The position numbers and the translations under genes are program-made. Positions 9,677-20,380 of a stretch of 25,694 nt of DNA are shown here, piece by piece. Source of the DNA: Cylindrotheca closterium (lineage: Eukaryota; Bacillariophyta; Bacillariophyceae; Bacillariales; Bacillariaceae). The notes under the pieces are model-generated. The model had not been told where the DNA came from. It saw nothing but the letters and a program-made list of their open reading frames with translations, and did no database searches. The stretch spans positions 1 through 25,694 of the forward strand of contig CAKOGP040001602.1 of NCBI GenBank assembly GCA_933822405.4, read 5' to 3'. Numbering within the stretch: the first letter of the stretch is position 1; each line of letters opens with the position of its first letter.

Positions 9677-10408
9677 ATGACATGGCTAAAAGTTGCTGGG
9701 TGGACAAATCCATACAGCCATATACTTATTTGTATTGCCGGTGCAGACGCACCAACATTGAAAGCTTTAGCTTTGGCGAAGGCAGGAAAAAGCAATCAGA
9801 GGCAGCTTCCTTTTCTTCCAGTCGAAAAAGATGATGCACCACCACTAGGTCTTCGGGTGTCTGGTCCCAAAGACGATGTCATGCATACTTGGATTGAGCT
9901 TATTGTGTTCAAGAATCTTGCTCTCTCGTGTGTTATAGATGACCTATTCAGGAAGTTGGTATATGGCGACAAGCAGTTCAAGTTTGGCCCTGATCTTGTG
10001 AGGGACACTATCTTGATGCTGTCATATCTGGTGGAAAGACAAATTGAGGAGGAGATGAAATGCACAAGCGCGGGGCGGAGCAAGAAAGATCCTCGGCTGT
10101 AGGGAGCAAGAGATCATTCACTCACATATCAAGAGACCAAGGAGACGAATATATCAACGCTGACTTTGTCCGGTTCAGCATCAGAAGTTGAGAGGCAATG
10201 GTCTATTGCTGGGAACCTCTTGGCCCCAAACCGCTCACAAATGGTGCCAAAGCTCTTCGAAGCCATCATGATGCTCAAGTATAATGAACAGTTTTGGTAT
10301 AACAACGTTTCTTTAGTAGGAGAAGGAATAGACATGGCATCCAGCACCAACAAGAAAACTGACCAAGCTCAGTCAATTTTAGGTGCTGTAGCTGCCAGCA
10401 ATAATTGA
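9677..10408 (+). pseudogene. hAT transposase remnant (N-terminal part plus dimerisation domain)
   Basis: One frame, open from before the ATG at 9677, broken by a single TAG at 10100-10102 and ending at TGA 10406-10408. The first part (to 10099) has NPYSHILICIAG, which resembles the end of a BED-type zinc finger. It then has WIELIVFKNLALSCVIDD and LSYLVERQIEEEM, which resemble the segment before the hAT catalytic core. The second part contains SEVERQWSIAGNLLAPNR and an LK-N-x-x-x-W ending: the hAT C-terminal dimerisation domain. The catalytic DDE core between them is missing, so the protein cannot transpose the element. It might still bind ends or dimerise if expressed with readthrough. Confidence 0.75.
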
Positions 10409-10640
10409 AATTGTGTCAGCGTTCAGCTGCAATTAATTGCAAATAGTGAATCATAATCAATGTCCAATAGAAATTAATTGCAAATAGATAACAGCAATGA
10501 CAATGAATTGCAAATAGCTGGTCAGCAATTACAATAGAATAATTGCAGAGATCTAAAGAAAACCTGCAATTTCCGACTAAATTGAATTTGGATCAATAGA
10601 AGAATTGGGAATCCCAAACAATTGCAATTCCTAAAAATGA

Positions 10641-10665
10641 TATTTTTGGAACCCCTGGTCTCATG
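10641..10665. repeat. Right TIR and target duplication of the hAT element
   Basis: The right inverted repeat is 10641-10657 and the right GTCTCATG duplication is 10658-10665; both match the left side without mismatch. Confidence 0.92.
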
Positions 10666-10733
10666 TCCGTCATTGTGTGTGTCGTTTTGGTACAGCGTAC
10701 TGGTACCGTATTTTCGATGTTGCATTATTGCAG
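10666..10733. other. Host spacer between two DNA elements
   Basis: 68 bp of apparently original intergenic DNA, ending with CAG (10731-10733), the candidate 3-bp target duplication of the next element. It carries GGTACAGCGTACTGGTACC at 10689-10707, one of the recurring GTACC-type words. Confidence 0.5.
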
Positions 10734-10971
10734 CAAGACGGGGTAATTTTCTGATATAGTGGCAAGGGAAAGACGGGATTCCTGGTTCTCCAGCGGGTTG
10801 GAAATGAATATTCGGTTCTCGAATATTTTAACGGTTTTTGACCTGGCGCTTGTCAAAAAAGCTCGTCGTCAATCTCAACTCGAGTCAGCATCGCTGTTCC
10901 AGCTTGACATTCTCGTTGTCGATCAAGGATGATCATTCCTGGAATCTGGAATCCCCGACTACTACATTTCA

Positions 10972-11079
10972 TTTCAGCATCAGCGTCAATTTGGTGTCAG
11001 ATTCCAGCATTCGGAGTCTCTTTTCAGCATTCGGAGTCTGAAACCATTTCTTTTCAGCATAGGCCAAAACGTTTCAGCA
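10972..11079 (+). repeat. Left subterminal TTTCAGCA cluster
   Basis: Five copies at 10972, 11002 (TTCCAGCA variant), 11022, 11052 and 11072. The spacing alternates 30, 20, 30, 20 bp. Two units share the longer form TTTCAGCATTCGGAGTCT. Confidence 0.8.
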
Positions 11080-11291
11080 GGGGAAGGAAAATCCCTAACA
11101 TTCAAACTATTTTGGGGGAGGAGACTTGCAAAACAAGCTGTTTCTAGCTATGAAGCAAAAACGAGATGCTGATTCAAGCCATCACAAAATTCAATCCAAG
11201 AAATCTACAGCTATTGGAGAGCTCCAGCACCTCACGTACGCGAATAAATATATTTTTAAGCTTCTGCGTTCAGCAACATGAACCATATTTC

Positions 11292-11354
11292 AATATTTAT
11301 ATATATTCTGATTTATATATATATATATATATTCTTATATATATATATATATAA
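11292..11354. repeat. AT-rich microsatellite
   Basis: Runs of (AT)n interrupted by TTCTG and TTCTT, inside the unclassified element. No function is inferred. Confidence 0.85.
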
Positions 11355-12100
11355 ATGCTTCGCGCATTTCTCACCATATTGTTATAAAATTAAAAATACT
11401 GGCACCATTTTTATCTGTTTCAAAATACTTGAATTGCACCATATACTTATATTTCAAAAATACCGCTCGCACTGTAGACGACAACAGTCGACATCCTACA
11501 TCTAGTTTCTTATACGTTCTTGATTCGTTGCAATACACTGCAACAACAGGATATTTGAAATACTACTAAGAAGGAAGTGATAGGAATAACTTAAATATAG
11601 TATCGTGGTTTAGGCGACTTTCATTATCCAATTCGAACTGGATGATTAGAAGGCATGATGCCTCCAGCAAAACTGTCTTGTGCTTCCAAAGACTTTGCCT
11701 CCAACAGTGCGAAACGGCATTCCGAGCACCTGGAAGTAATACAGTTTTCTCGGTCACATCTCCAAAACCAGCCAATGTTCTTTTGTGGGCTACTACTTCA
11801 AGAAACGCAAAGCCAACAGGAGGTGAGTAGGCTTTGTGTTCTTTATCCTTTTGCAGCCGATATTAGGATCGAATGCCCAAGAAGATATCGTGGACTGATT
11901 TTGCAGTTGCAAAGTAGGCGCCCTTGAATCTCTATTCATTCGTTTCCTCGCAGGTGTGACTGATTTGTGTTGGAGTATGAAGAGAGAGTAGGAGCCCAAG
12001 GTGGAAGGAGACTTCTTCTGAAACTTCAATTCTCATTGTTGACGAAGAAGAGATACGTTACAGAAGGGGAAGATTTGGGGGATACTGCTTGGATCCGTAA

Positions 12101-12210
12101 GCTGGTTTCAGCACCGGAAGCTGGTTTCAGCACCGTAAGCTGGTTTCAGACTCGGAAGTGTGGTTTCAGCACCGTGCTGAAATGGCTTCGACGTTTCAGC
12201 ACCGAAGCTG
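12101..12210 (+). repeat. Right subterminal TTTCAGCA cluster
   Basis: TTTCAG copies at 12106, 12125, 12144, 12164 and 12194 within a unit of 19-20 bp (GCTGGTTTCAGCACCGGAA). The orientation is the same as in the left cluster. The copy at 12164 forms a 19-bp palindrome-like arm pair, TTTCAGCAC-C-GTGCTGAAA (12164-12182). Confidence 0.8.
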
Positions 12211-12442
12211 TTGTGGTCAATCTCTCTTGAATCGTGGACTCGACTGGCGATAAGCCATCCGTTGGCTAGTGCCGGATAGTTGGCCTGCTTGCCTCTTGCG
12301 AGGTCTATTTTGTTACAATTTCATCCCACTATTTTAACGGTCCATCTTTCCAGCGAGCGGGCACAAACGGGAGGCACGAGAGAGTCCTATACGCCCGTCT
12401 GCCCCCCTGTCACCTATTTCGGAAAATTACCCCGTCTTGCAG

Positions 12443-12732
12443 TAGACTTGAATCCCGTGTGTTATTCTTTTCGATGAGAGTAATGCAACTTTGGGAATTC
12501 ACTAGACTAGTAAAATTGGCTGTATCCTACCTACTGTGTGGCATTGGTACCTGGTACCTGGTACTGTACGTCCTACCTTGTTCTGGTATCCTTTTGTTAC
12601 ATTTTATGGAGTTGTCGACTGACGGGACTTCAAAAAATGGATCATGTCAAGGTTTTGTCGTACTTTCTGTACTTACTGTTTTGAGGAACTACAGTAGCCC
12701 GATGTTGAATGTGAAAACGCAGTGAACCTAAG
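12443..12732 (+). promoter_or_regulatory. 5' flank of the Tubby gene
   Basis: 290 bp between the unclassified element and the ATG. It contains GGTACCTGGTACCTGGTACT at 12546-12565, a near-tandem GTACC word. No TATA box is obvious. Confidence 0.4.
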
Positions 12733-15700
12733 ATGAATAATTCTTCTTCAAAGCAACAGATATTTCCAGGCTCAGGAATGACTGAAGCTACAGAAGACAA
12801 CAATAGCATTAGGCAAGAATACACTAGTGTTGCTCGAGATCTAGCATCAGAGGAATCGAACCAAAAGGAAGCGCAATCGGATGTTGGAATGAGTCGACAA
12901 TCTGTTCCTTTAAAAACAACTGCTATCAGCCAAAGTTTGCTCAGCACACCCATGATTTCAAAAATTGCAATTGAATTCGACAATCTCGAGGACAACGTCG
13001 GAATTGGAAAAATCCCACCAACCGAGAAGGAAACTTTGATAGTTAGTAGTGGAGTTCAATCTCAAAATCAATCAACTGATGGAGATCGAGACGAACTGGC
13101 ACGAGAGACGAAAGAAGACCTTCGCAGTGGAAATGAAGAGACTGCTGATGTAAACGGAAGACGTATAAGATCCGTACTACCGGCTGAATCCACCGTTGAA
13201 GTAAATCAGCACCAGTCAATAATCACACTCCCAATAGACTCTTTGCATTGGCTGGCTTCCTTTCTACTGCCCTCGGAATGGTCAAAGTTTGGGGAGTGCA
13301 GCAAAGCATCGAATCGCATCTGCAGAGAAATTTTCAAACGGGTGAAAATGCATGGATTCCGTTGCGCTACTGAGGTCCTGAGTGCCTGGGTAAGTAAACT
13401 TACATACCATGCATGTGCCGTCGCTTTCGCTTCCTAAATCCTTACCCTCGATTGTCAAATGCAGGCTGTCTGCCAACAATCGGATGCAAAAGAATTGTGC
13501 GCTTTGTATATTAGAGCAGGTGTTCCAATATATCCCATTTCGCTTGGCCATTCTTACCACACCTTAATCTGGAGGATGAGCTTGGAGACGAATGAATCGC
13601 ATTGCAAAACTGACACACAGACAACATTAAATGGGCTTGAGGCAGAACTTCCGCTATTTGATCGTTTCTTTGTTGAACGATCTGATTTTCGATCTCGGGA
13701 GCGCTTGCAATTTAGGCATTCGTATCTTGAAGAGAAGGCGTTGCATACGCTGGCATTAGAAGCTGAAAAGACTTGCCGCCCTGGCATGCAAATGTTTAGA
13801 AGACAGGTGTCAATGAACTCAACAACGAATTCAAGAATCCGAGATAGAGTAACTCTTGGACCACACGCTTCAGCTGAAAGATCAACGCCATCGGCGGTTT
13901 CCATTGTTTCTCAAACTCTGAAGCGATCAAACTCGCAATCAAATTTTGGACAGCAAACACCAAAGGTCCCACTTCAGGTGCACAGGCACCTTCTGGATCA
14001 GCATCTTTTAGGGAAAAAAAGCGTTGATGATAATGACGGCACAATGATGGCCCCAATGATGAGTTTATCTGCTGATTTCTTTCACCCCCACTTCTCATTT
14101 CGTCCTGTTTGGGGGAAGGCGAAAAGCAAAGAAAACTCCGCAAGTTCGCCTTCAAAACCAACTATGCTAACTGAAAATCTATTGCCGGCATGGAATGACG
14201 CTCTACGAGGTAGGGCAGAATTTGATGACGGAGAGCTCGAGAGCGAAGACAGCGATGATCCGTTGGTCCGACACGTAGAGATTATGAACGAAGCCCCTAT
14301 TGATCAAATACACCATGACGAGGAATCACTCAGAAGCATACCAATCTCTTCGCAGATTCCCATGATTTCACCAGTGATACCCCGATTTTGCACTGACGTC
14401 TTGTCAAATGTTGATTTAGAGGTTTACAGTGCAGGTACTCTCTTGGGAAAAGAGGAAAACAAACATCGTGCCGAAGCAAGAAGAAAAACACAGTACCTCT
14501 GCTCGAAGTATCAGAAACGGTTGGATAGGCACATGATAAAGAACGACTTCCATGGTTTTGATGAGTGTATGCTTGATTTCTGGGATGAATTGTTCACCCA
14601 GAGTTCAGGAATCCACTACTACGATCGCCATACCCCGGTACCGCGATTGTCCTTGCTTCACAAATTCCTGACCACGCCCTGTCCAAAAGCGATCGGAATT
14701 GTACAGTGCGAAATAGAACGAATCAAACTCTCTTCTAAAAAGAAAGGAGTCGATATGAAGGGGAGATTCTTTCCGACTTATGAGTACCGTTTATTTATTC
14801 GGCATCGTCCGCGTGCTGAAAATGAGTGTCCTCGGAAGGACACCATTTTGATGACTGCAAGAATTAGAGGACGTCGACAGCCCGGTACATCTGGACCCCA
14901 ACTTGCTAGCAAGAAAGGATCGAACAACTACTTCATTTGTCTCCCAAGCAAGGAAGATTTCGACCGTCACTACAGAGATGTCAACGGAAAGATTTCACCA
15001 AATTTTGGTGCAATGAATGGTGCTGGGGTTTTCGAAGAGAACGTTCCATGTAACCTTTTGCTGGGCCGCCTGCAAAGTAACTTTATCGGCACTGAGTTCC
15101 AGATATTTACGCCGCGTTCAGGTCAAATCGATCTGTCGCAGCAGCAAAAGCAGGAGGACATACTTTCATTAAGTGCTTCTCCTCAGCACAACAAACTAAA
15201 GCCAACCTCTTCATTAAAACAGAAAAAGAGCTTTCGACGGCGTCTCTCGATGAGACGTGATGCAAGCGAAGACGAACGGGATCAATCAGCGTCAGTAATT
15301 GACGATTTTTCCAATCGACAGAACCAGCAGCATCGAAGTTTAAGGAGATCTTGCTCTTCGGGGGAGCTGAAATACAGGCATAGCAGAAATAATCGACGTG
15401 CGATTGCAAATACAAACGAAGCCTTCGGTTTGCAACCCTTGGAAGATGAAGCGGGAGCAATCACGTACACAGCAAACTTACTGGGCAGTAGACCGCGCAT
15501 AATGGATGTTTGCATTCCAAAGGTTAGGACCTCTTGTGACACCGACTTTCGTCAGAATGAAGTCTCTAGTGACGTTGATCAACAAACTGGTGGACAGCGG
15601 ATGATAGATCGCTTGAAGCAGATGCAACAGCGCACAGACAACGAAGAGCACGAGCGAGAGCCCAGTCAAACGGAACCAGTGACGGAGACTGAACATCGGC

Positions 15701-15984
15701 ATGCTCCAACGAACGACTTCGGCCTATTAGCGCTACAAAACAGACCGCCTTGGTGGAATGTAGAGCTCGGTTCGTTCGTTTTGAATTTTGGGGGTCGGGT
15801 CAGCGTCGCATCTGTAAAAAATTTTCAACTTTGCGATAAAAATGATCAGGATTACATCATGCTGCAATTTGGGAGAATTCAAGGTCGGCACTCTTTCACG
15901 ATGGACTTTCAGTATCCTCTTACTGCGGTTCAAGCTTTTGCAATTGCGATATCATCATTGCAATCCAAGATATCATTTGGTTGA
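12733..15984 (+). CDS. F-box/Tubby-like protein, two exons
   Basis: Exons 12733-13389 and 13465-15984; the intron is 75 bp, GTAAGT...GCAG, phase 0; product 1058 aa. Residues about 163-205 (ITLPIDSLHWLASFLL, then FGECSKASNRI) resemble an F-box. The Tubby C-terminal domain runs from about residue 630 to the end. It includes YEYRLFIRH, the basic ARIRGRR stretch at the place of the phosphoinositide-binding residues, SNNYFICLP, LLGRLQSNFIGTEFQIF, ITYTANLLGSR, and the signature WNVELGSFVLNFGGRVSVAS, with FTMDFQYPLTAVQAFAIAIS near the C-terminus. Two polar insertions of about 115 and 80 residues split the domain. Tubby proteins bind PI(4,5)P2 at the plasma membrane, and plant members join SCF ligases through an F-box. 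Tubby is certain from the C-terminus; the F-box is weaker. A long disordered linker lies between them. Confidence 0.9.
13390..13464 (+). other. Intron of the Tubby gene
   Basis: Donor GTAAGT after TGG (Trp219) and acceptor ATGCAG. It is 75 bp and carries a stop in the upstream frame (TAA at 13435-13437), so retention would end the protein soon after the F-box region. Confidence 0.88.
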
Positions 15985-16534
15985 ACACCTTGCTAGGATA
16001 TCAACTTCTCCATAGGTCTTTTTCAAAAGTATAATGCGAATATTTTCTCACCATTTGTCTCATCATGGGTTGTAAGCAACGATCGGAAAATAGAACAAAT
16101 GGTAAGCTCGGCTTTTTATGATCCCACCAAAATACAGTACTGGTACCCACTCTTGAAGATTCGCTCTGGTGTGTGTCTGGCGGCATTCAATCATCTTTTT
16201 AGCTGGAAAATCTAACAACTTACAGCAACCGGGGGAAGGGAGGAATAAACCGCATCGAACACCATGCAGTAGACTTCAGGACATAACAGGAATGCTCGCT
16301 TTCTTATCTTTAGGAAATCTCAAGCTGTGGTTAAGAACAGAAATAAGCGCCCTTGCAACAAGCCGTCATGTTGTAATCAGTATTCATTGGGCACAACGAC
16401 GGAAAGCAATCGTGTGATCAAATAACGAATGTTCTGTCAAAGAGATACTACGTACTTTTTACCAATCAGATCATTTATCATAATCCGCAGAGCCGGTTGT
16501 TAGAATTGTCTATATCTAGAGGCTCAAAAGGGCA
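15985..16534. other. Convergent intergenic region
   Basis: 550 bp between the Tubby (+) and SEC13 (-) stops. It holds TACAGTACTGGTACCC at 16133-16148. Open frames here are short and show no family resemblance. Nothing else is recognised. Confidence 0.5.
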
Positions 16535-17549
16535 TCACCCGTCATGTTGCGTCTCAGGAGTGTCTTCTACTGTGCTCATTTGAGACCAAGTACCATCAAC
16601 TCCAGCTTTCCAAACGCTCACATCATTATCCCCACTACTGACAGCTAGCATGTGACCGGTGACACTCCAGCTGACTCTCCATACCGGGCTATCAAAAGTA
16701 TGAAGTAGTAGCGCCTTCCATTCTTCATTTCGCCCGTTTTGCGTCCATATCAAAACAGTGCGATCCTCCGAACACGAGGCAACCATGTTGATATTTGGAA
16801 CAAGGCACGGTGCCCAGGCTACATCTCTTACCCAATCACTGTGACAAAGATCCTTGGACACTTGGGACTGGCTGTCCTCGCACCATTGCCCCGAATCCTG
16901 AAGCTTCCAAAACCTCATACGGTTATCGCATCCGCCAGTAACCAACCGGGAGATTTCAGTACCCTCTGAGTTGCTTTCATCATGATAGGCTCCACTGGGA
17001 GCCCAGGACACAGAGTTTACTCCAAGCGCATTATCTTCAATGTACTCCAACGACCAGTCATCGTCATTCTGGCAAGAGATAATGCTAACACGACCGTCCG
17101 AACTGGCTGCCGCGACCTTCAATCCATACTCATGAGGTGCAAAAGCGACGCTGTTTACGGAAGAGTCGTGAATGCGGCGGGCAACGTGCACTAGGGACCA
17201 ATCGCGAGGCCGAATTTCCCGGTGTATGAACACAGATCCATCGAAGGAGCAAGAAGCAAGAAGAACACCAAATTTTGGATGGCTCCATGAGACTTGCCAT
17301 ACGGGTCCTTCGTGGCCTTGAAGTGTAGCAGAAAGTTCATAGGACGTTTCGGATACGTTGTATATCTTAATGGTGCGATCTAAAACGATTTTAGTCATCA
17401 AATTCTAGCGATGGCCTCAGCGCAATTTGGGACTTACCAGAGGAACACGTCGCCAACCGGCAACCGTAGTAGTCGAGCTGAGCATCGTGTACTAGATCTT
17501 CGTGCTGTGTGTCCACATAGATTCGTCCAGGTTCCGCCTCTTGCGTCAT
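16535..17549 (-). CDS. SEC13: SEC13 WD40 protein (COPII coat / nuclear pore), two exons
   Basis: Minus-strand exons 17549-17438 and 17379-16535; the intron is 58 bp, GTAAGT...TTTTAG, phase 1; product 318 aa, close to human and yeast Sec13. The start is the ATG at 17549 ([12 protein letters not shown]). The open frame extends upstream only to a TTG. The N-terminal signature is [20 protein letters not shown], then [10 protein letters not shown] across the splice. WD repeats follow: [17 protein letters not shown] with [74 protein letters not shown] with [14 protein letters not shown]; and [28 protein letters not shown]. Sec13 pairs with Sec31 in ER-derived vesicle coats and with Nup145C/Nup96 in the nuclear pore. 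It diverges from the MYB gene. Confidence 0.95.
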
Positions 17550-17867
17550 TGTTACCGAATTTTGTTTTATGGATTGGCCCTGCTGTGGCTGTTGGCTTTT
17601 TCGGATTGCAAATGTTTGCAAGTCTTAGGACTGACTGACTCGATTCGAAAAAACCTTTTTCATGTCCAGAAAATTGCGCACTCAAATTTCAATCTCGTGC
17701 TCTACTGCTTTCACACAGTACCCGTGGTACTGAAGATTTGAATTTGGATCTGGTACGAAGTTTTGTACGTGGGGAACCATTTTTGAAATTCCAATCTCAC
17801 AATATCATCGTCGCCAAAACCGAGTTGCATCTATCACAAAAATCACAAAATCTGTGTGCATAGGGTG
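17550..17867. promoter_or_regulatory. Divergent SEC13/MYB promoter region
   Basis: 318 bp separate the two start codons, so the promoters must share this space. It contains the near-palindrome CAGTACCCGTGGTACTG at 17716-17732. No TATA box is clear. Confidence 0.55.
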
Positions 17868-20380
17868 ATGACAAAGACCAGAAAAGACAGCGGAGATATT
17901 ACAATGAATTCTAAAACACAATCTATGACTGATGACATCGGCGCACCGTCTTCCTCGCCTCTTACACGATCTCGTGGAAATGTATCTGCAGATGGAACAC
18001 CAAAACCTGCAGACAACAAGAAAACAGACAAAGAGAACATCGCATCAGTGACCGAGAAAGATATTGGATGTAAAGGAGCTATTTGGACAGCAGAGGATGT
18101 GAGTATGATACATTCGGCTTTACTGCGCCTGTGCATACATGCATGGTTTCTCACGTTTCCTCCGTCTTCGACTTCAGGATAAGAAACTCAAACAACTCGT
18201 TTCGGCAAAGAAGAAGAGCCAAAAGAAGGGAAGCACAGAAACACTCGACACAAAAGACTGGGAAAAGATTGCGTCCAACTTTAGCTCTGAGCCTCAGGGG
18301 CGAAATGCAAACCAGTGCAGAGAGCGTTTTTCATTTCTACTTGCATCACAAATTGGAAAGGGCCCTTGGTCCGCACAAGAGGACAAAAAGATAGTCTCGA
18401 TGGTCAGTCTCTATGGTAAGTCTTATTTAGCGAACAAGAGATATACTCTGAGACAACGTGATCGTATGGTACCAATGAGACTCACCATTCTCCGTTCGAA
18501 CGTCGTTTCAGGGGCTAAAAAGTGGAGTCAAATTGCAGGTCAACTTCCAGGCAGAACTGGCAAGCAATGTCGTGAAAGGTGGCACAATCACCTCAACCCA
18601 GATATCAATAAGTCGAAAAAATGGACTGAGGAGGAAGACAGAATTATCCTCGAAAGTCATCTTCGGTTTGGCAATAAGTGGGCCGATATTGCAAGAAAGC
18701 TCAAGGGAAGAACCGACAATGCAATCAAGAATCACTGGAATTCGTCAATGAAGAAGAAAATTGAAAAGTACCTGCGATCGAAAAATTCAGACACCTCTGC
18801 ACCAGTGAAGGATGAAAGTGGGCGTTTCCTGATTGGTGATGACATCGAAGGATGTCTCAAGACAACTCAACAGTCGGCTTTCCACGACAAGAATCCAAAA
18901 GAAGCTCTTCACTCCAGACTGCAACGATCTCTCCCACAGTTTTCAGGACCAATAATGGCCTATGCGACGCCATTACCTCAAGCATTTGCCCCAGCGCCGA
19001 AAAGGTCCTACGACATGATGATGGACGCGATGTATGGATCGGTTCGCTATCCCTCGCAACACAAGTTTCCTTGTCCATCCCCGAGATCAACTAAGAGTGA
19101 TATTGATTCGCTAAGTCACTTTTTTCAAACTCTCAAGGGCGGATACATTGATGGGGTATATCATTCTTCGCTCGAACGCCGCCGACTGGCGGAGAAAACT
19201 GCTAGCACTGGATCGAGCGAGGCTCTCAGCAACCTCAACCTGACACCAGAGGAACGAGAGAGACTTCCATCGATATTCAAACGGAAGCTTCCTAACCTTG
19301 CACCATACCGTGGTCGAGAAGGAGGTTACTATCCTGGTCACGTTTCTTACAGCATGCCTCCACAGCATATGCGCTGGGCTCGTCCTTCTCCGGTTCTCCC
19401 GCTTGCCGATATGCGCACTCCAATTTACAGTCCTTTCTCTTCAGTTCCACCAAAAGAAGCTGGAATGATATCTCACCCCTATAGAAATACTCTCAAACCA
19501 TCTCCCCTTTCACGGACGAAGGGTGCAGAGAAACCAAACAGACGCACGCTTTCGGCGGTGCAAGACATGGCTTTCGAGGAGGTTGTCAAAGAGTCTTCGA
19601 GATCAGTTGTTGCAACCCCAAAAGGCCGTGAAACCCGAATGAGAAGCAACAGCACAAATTCTATGTCTCCTCTGCTCCCAACGCCTCTCACTCATCGAGT
19701 CGATAATGTACTTACTCCGAGTCTGTTCACTGGTCAAGATTGGGGAACCCCGTCGTGGGGAGGGGAGGACGCGAAGATGCTACAGGAAGTTCTTGCTGCA
19801 AGAGGCCCATTTTCTTCAGCAGTCACTCCAGGGATCAAGCAAAACTCGTCATTACGTAGTGGTAGTGGGACCTGCTCCTCAAGCGTCAAAATGCAGACCC
19901 CGAGAGTATTTTTCAAAGATCAGCTGATCGAAACCATCAACTTCAAAGATCAGAATGAACCACTACTTCCAGTAAGTTCCCTTATGTAAGGCACCTCGAT
20001 GAAAATGATCTCCCCCCAGTCTTTAACGCTCCTTTCTTGCTTCGCTCAACAGGAAACACCATTTACCCAAGCATGTGCAACGCCATCCAAACTTACTAGT
20101 GGAGTTGTTACTGGCTCTGCTCACACCAGGAATAAGATGAACAGTCAGTTGGAAGATCGTGGTAAGCTCATTGTAGATCATAGTCTCTCGGTGGAAATCT
20201 TAAATTGCTCTTGCCTCATCTGTGTTCTTTCTCTACTTGTAAGAAAATCTACTTTCCACTGCCATTTTGAACACTCCAAAGAGTCCTCGATTTGGTTGCA
20301 ATGGAGAAATCGACCAATCGTTACATCATATCGATGCTTGTATAAAGTCGCCCATAGACTTTGGAAGTCCGATGAAGTAG
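17868..20380 (+). CDS. Three-repeat MYB transcription factor (3R-MYB), five exons
   Basis: Exons 17868-18098, 18178-18415, 18512-19971, 20053-20161 and 20244-20380; introns of 79, 96, 81 and 82 bp, all GT...AG. Frame is kept and gives 724 aa. The start is the ATG at 17868; the frame upstream reaches only a GTG. R1 begins near residue 73 ([14 protein letters not shown]). It is stretched by about 12 residues before its second Trp (DWEKIASNF) and has Phe in the third Trp position ([11 protein letters not shown]). R2 is [19 protein letters not shown] joined to [21 protein letters not shown]3 is [15 protein letters not shown] through [14 protein letters not shown]. The C-terminal exon carries [20 protein letters not shown] and ends FGSPMK. 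3R-MYBs usually drive G2/M cell-cycle genes and are CDK targets; the SP/TP sites here fit that. The repeats are certain; the cell-cycle role is inferred. Confidence 0.92.
18416..18511 (+). other. In-frame, stop-free intron in the R2 repeat of the MYB gene
   Basis: Donor GTAAGT, acceptor TTTCAG, 96 bp, no stop in the coding frame. Removing it restores the canonical LYG-AKKW of R2; keeping it would insert 32 residues between helix 1 and helix 2. Confidence 0.8.

Larger units (their letters stand above)
9402..10657 (+). mobile_element. hAT DNA transposon, internally deleted, with TIRs and TSD
   Basis: Perfect 17-bp terminal inverted repeats: CAGGGGTTCCAAAAATA at 9402-9418 and its reverse complement at 10641-10657. 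A perfect 8-bp target duplication GTCTCATG lies at 9394-9401 and 10658-10665; 8 bp is the hAT hallmark. Both subterminal regions are packed with AATTGCAATTAATTGCA-like words, as expected of transposase-binding sites. Inside are remnants of a hAT transposase (9677-10408). At 1256 bp it is far too short for an autonomous element. It sits 220 bp upstream of the MATE start codon. The intact ends and duplication suggest a fairly recent insertion. Confidence 0.93.
10734..12439. mobile_element. Unclassified inverted-repeat element, probably non-autonomous
   Basis: CAAGACGGGGTAATTTTC at 10734-10751 is repeated in reverse complement at 12422-12439. Similarity continues inward with mismatches for about 50 bp (GA-ATAG, CAAGGG/CAGGGG, AGACGGG). 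CAG flanks both sides (10731-10733 and 12440-12442), a possible 3-bp target duplication. Clusters of TTTCAGCA repeats lie about 240-350 bp inside each end. The interior has an AT microsatellite and no recognised coding region. The size (1.7 kb) and lack of a transposase fit a non-autonomous DNA transposon. A 3-bp duplication would fit PIF/Harbinger or CACTA types, but the termini do not clearly match either, so the superfamily is left open. Confidence 0.65.

Noticed and set aside
11281..11360. CRISPR-like or tandem array
   Set aside because: It is an AT microsatellite without spacers; the window is eukaryotic.
11642..12030. Overlapping small open frames inside the unclassified element
   Set aside because: Short, on both strands, no recognised motif; no evidence for a transposase.
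16169..16417. 82-aa open frame between Tubby and SEC13
   Set aside because: No recognisable domain, low quality sequence, and located in the 3' spacer.
17391..17621. Longer SEC13 N-terminus from 17621
   Set aside because: It begins with TTG. The ATG at 17549 gives 318 aa, the usual Sec13 length.
17856..17867. MYB start at 17856
   Set aside because: The codon is GTG; the next in-frame ATG at 17868 is used.
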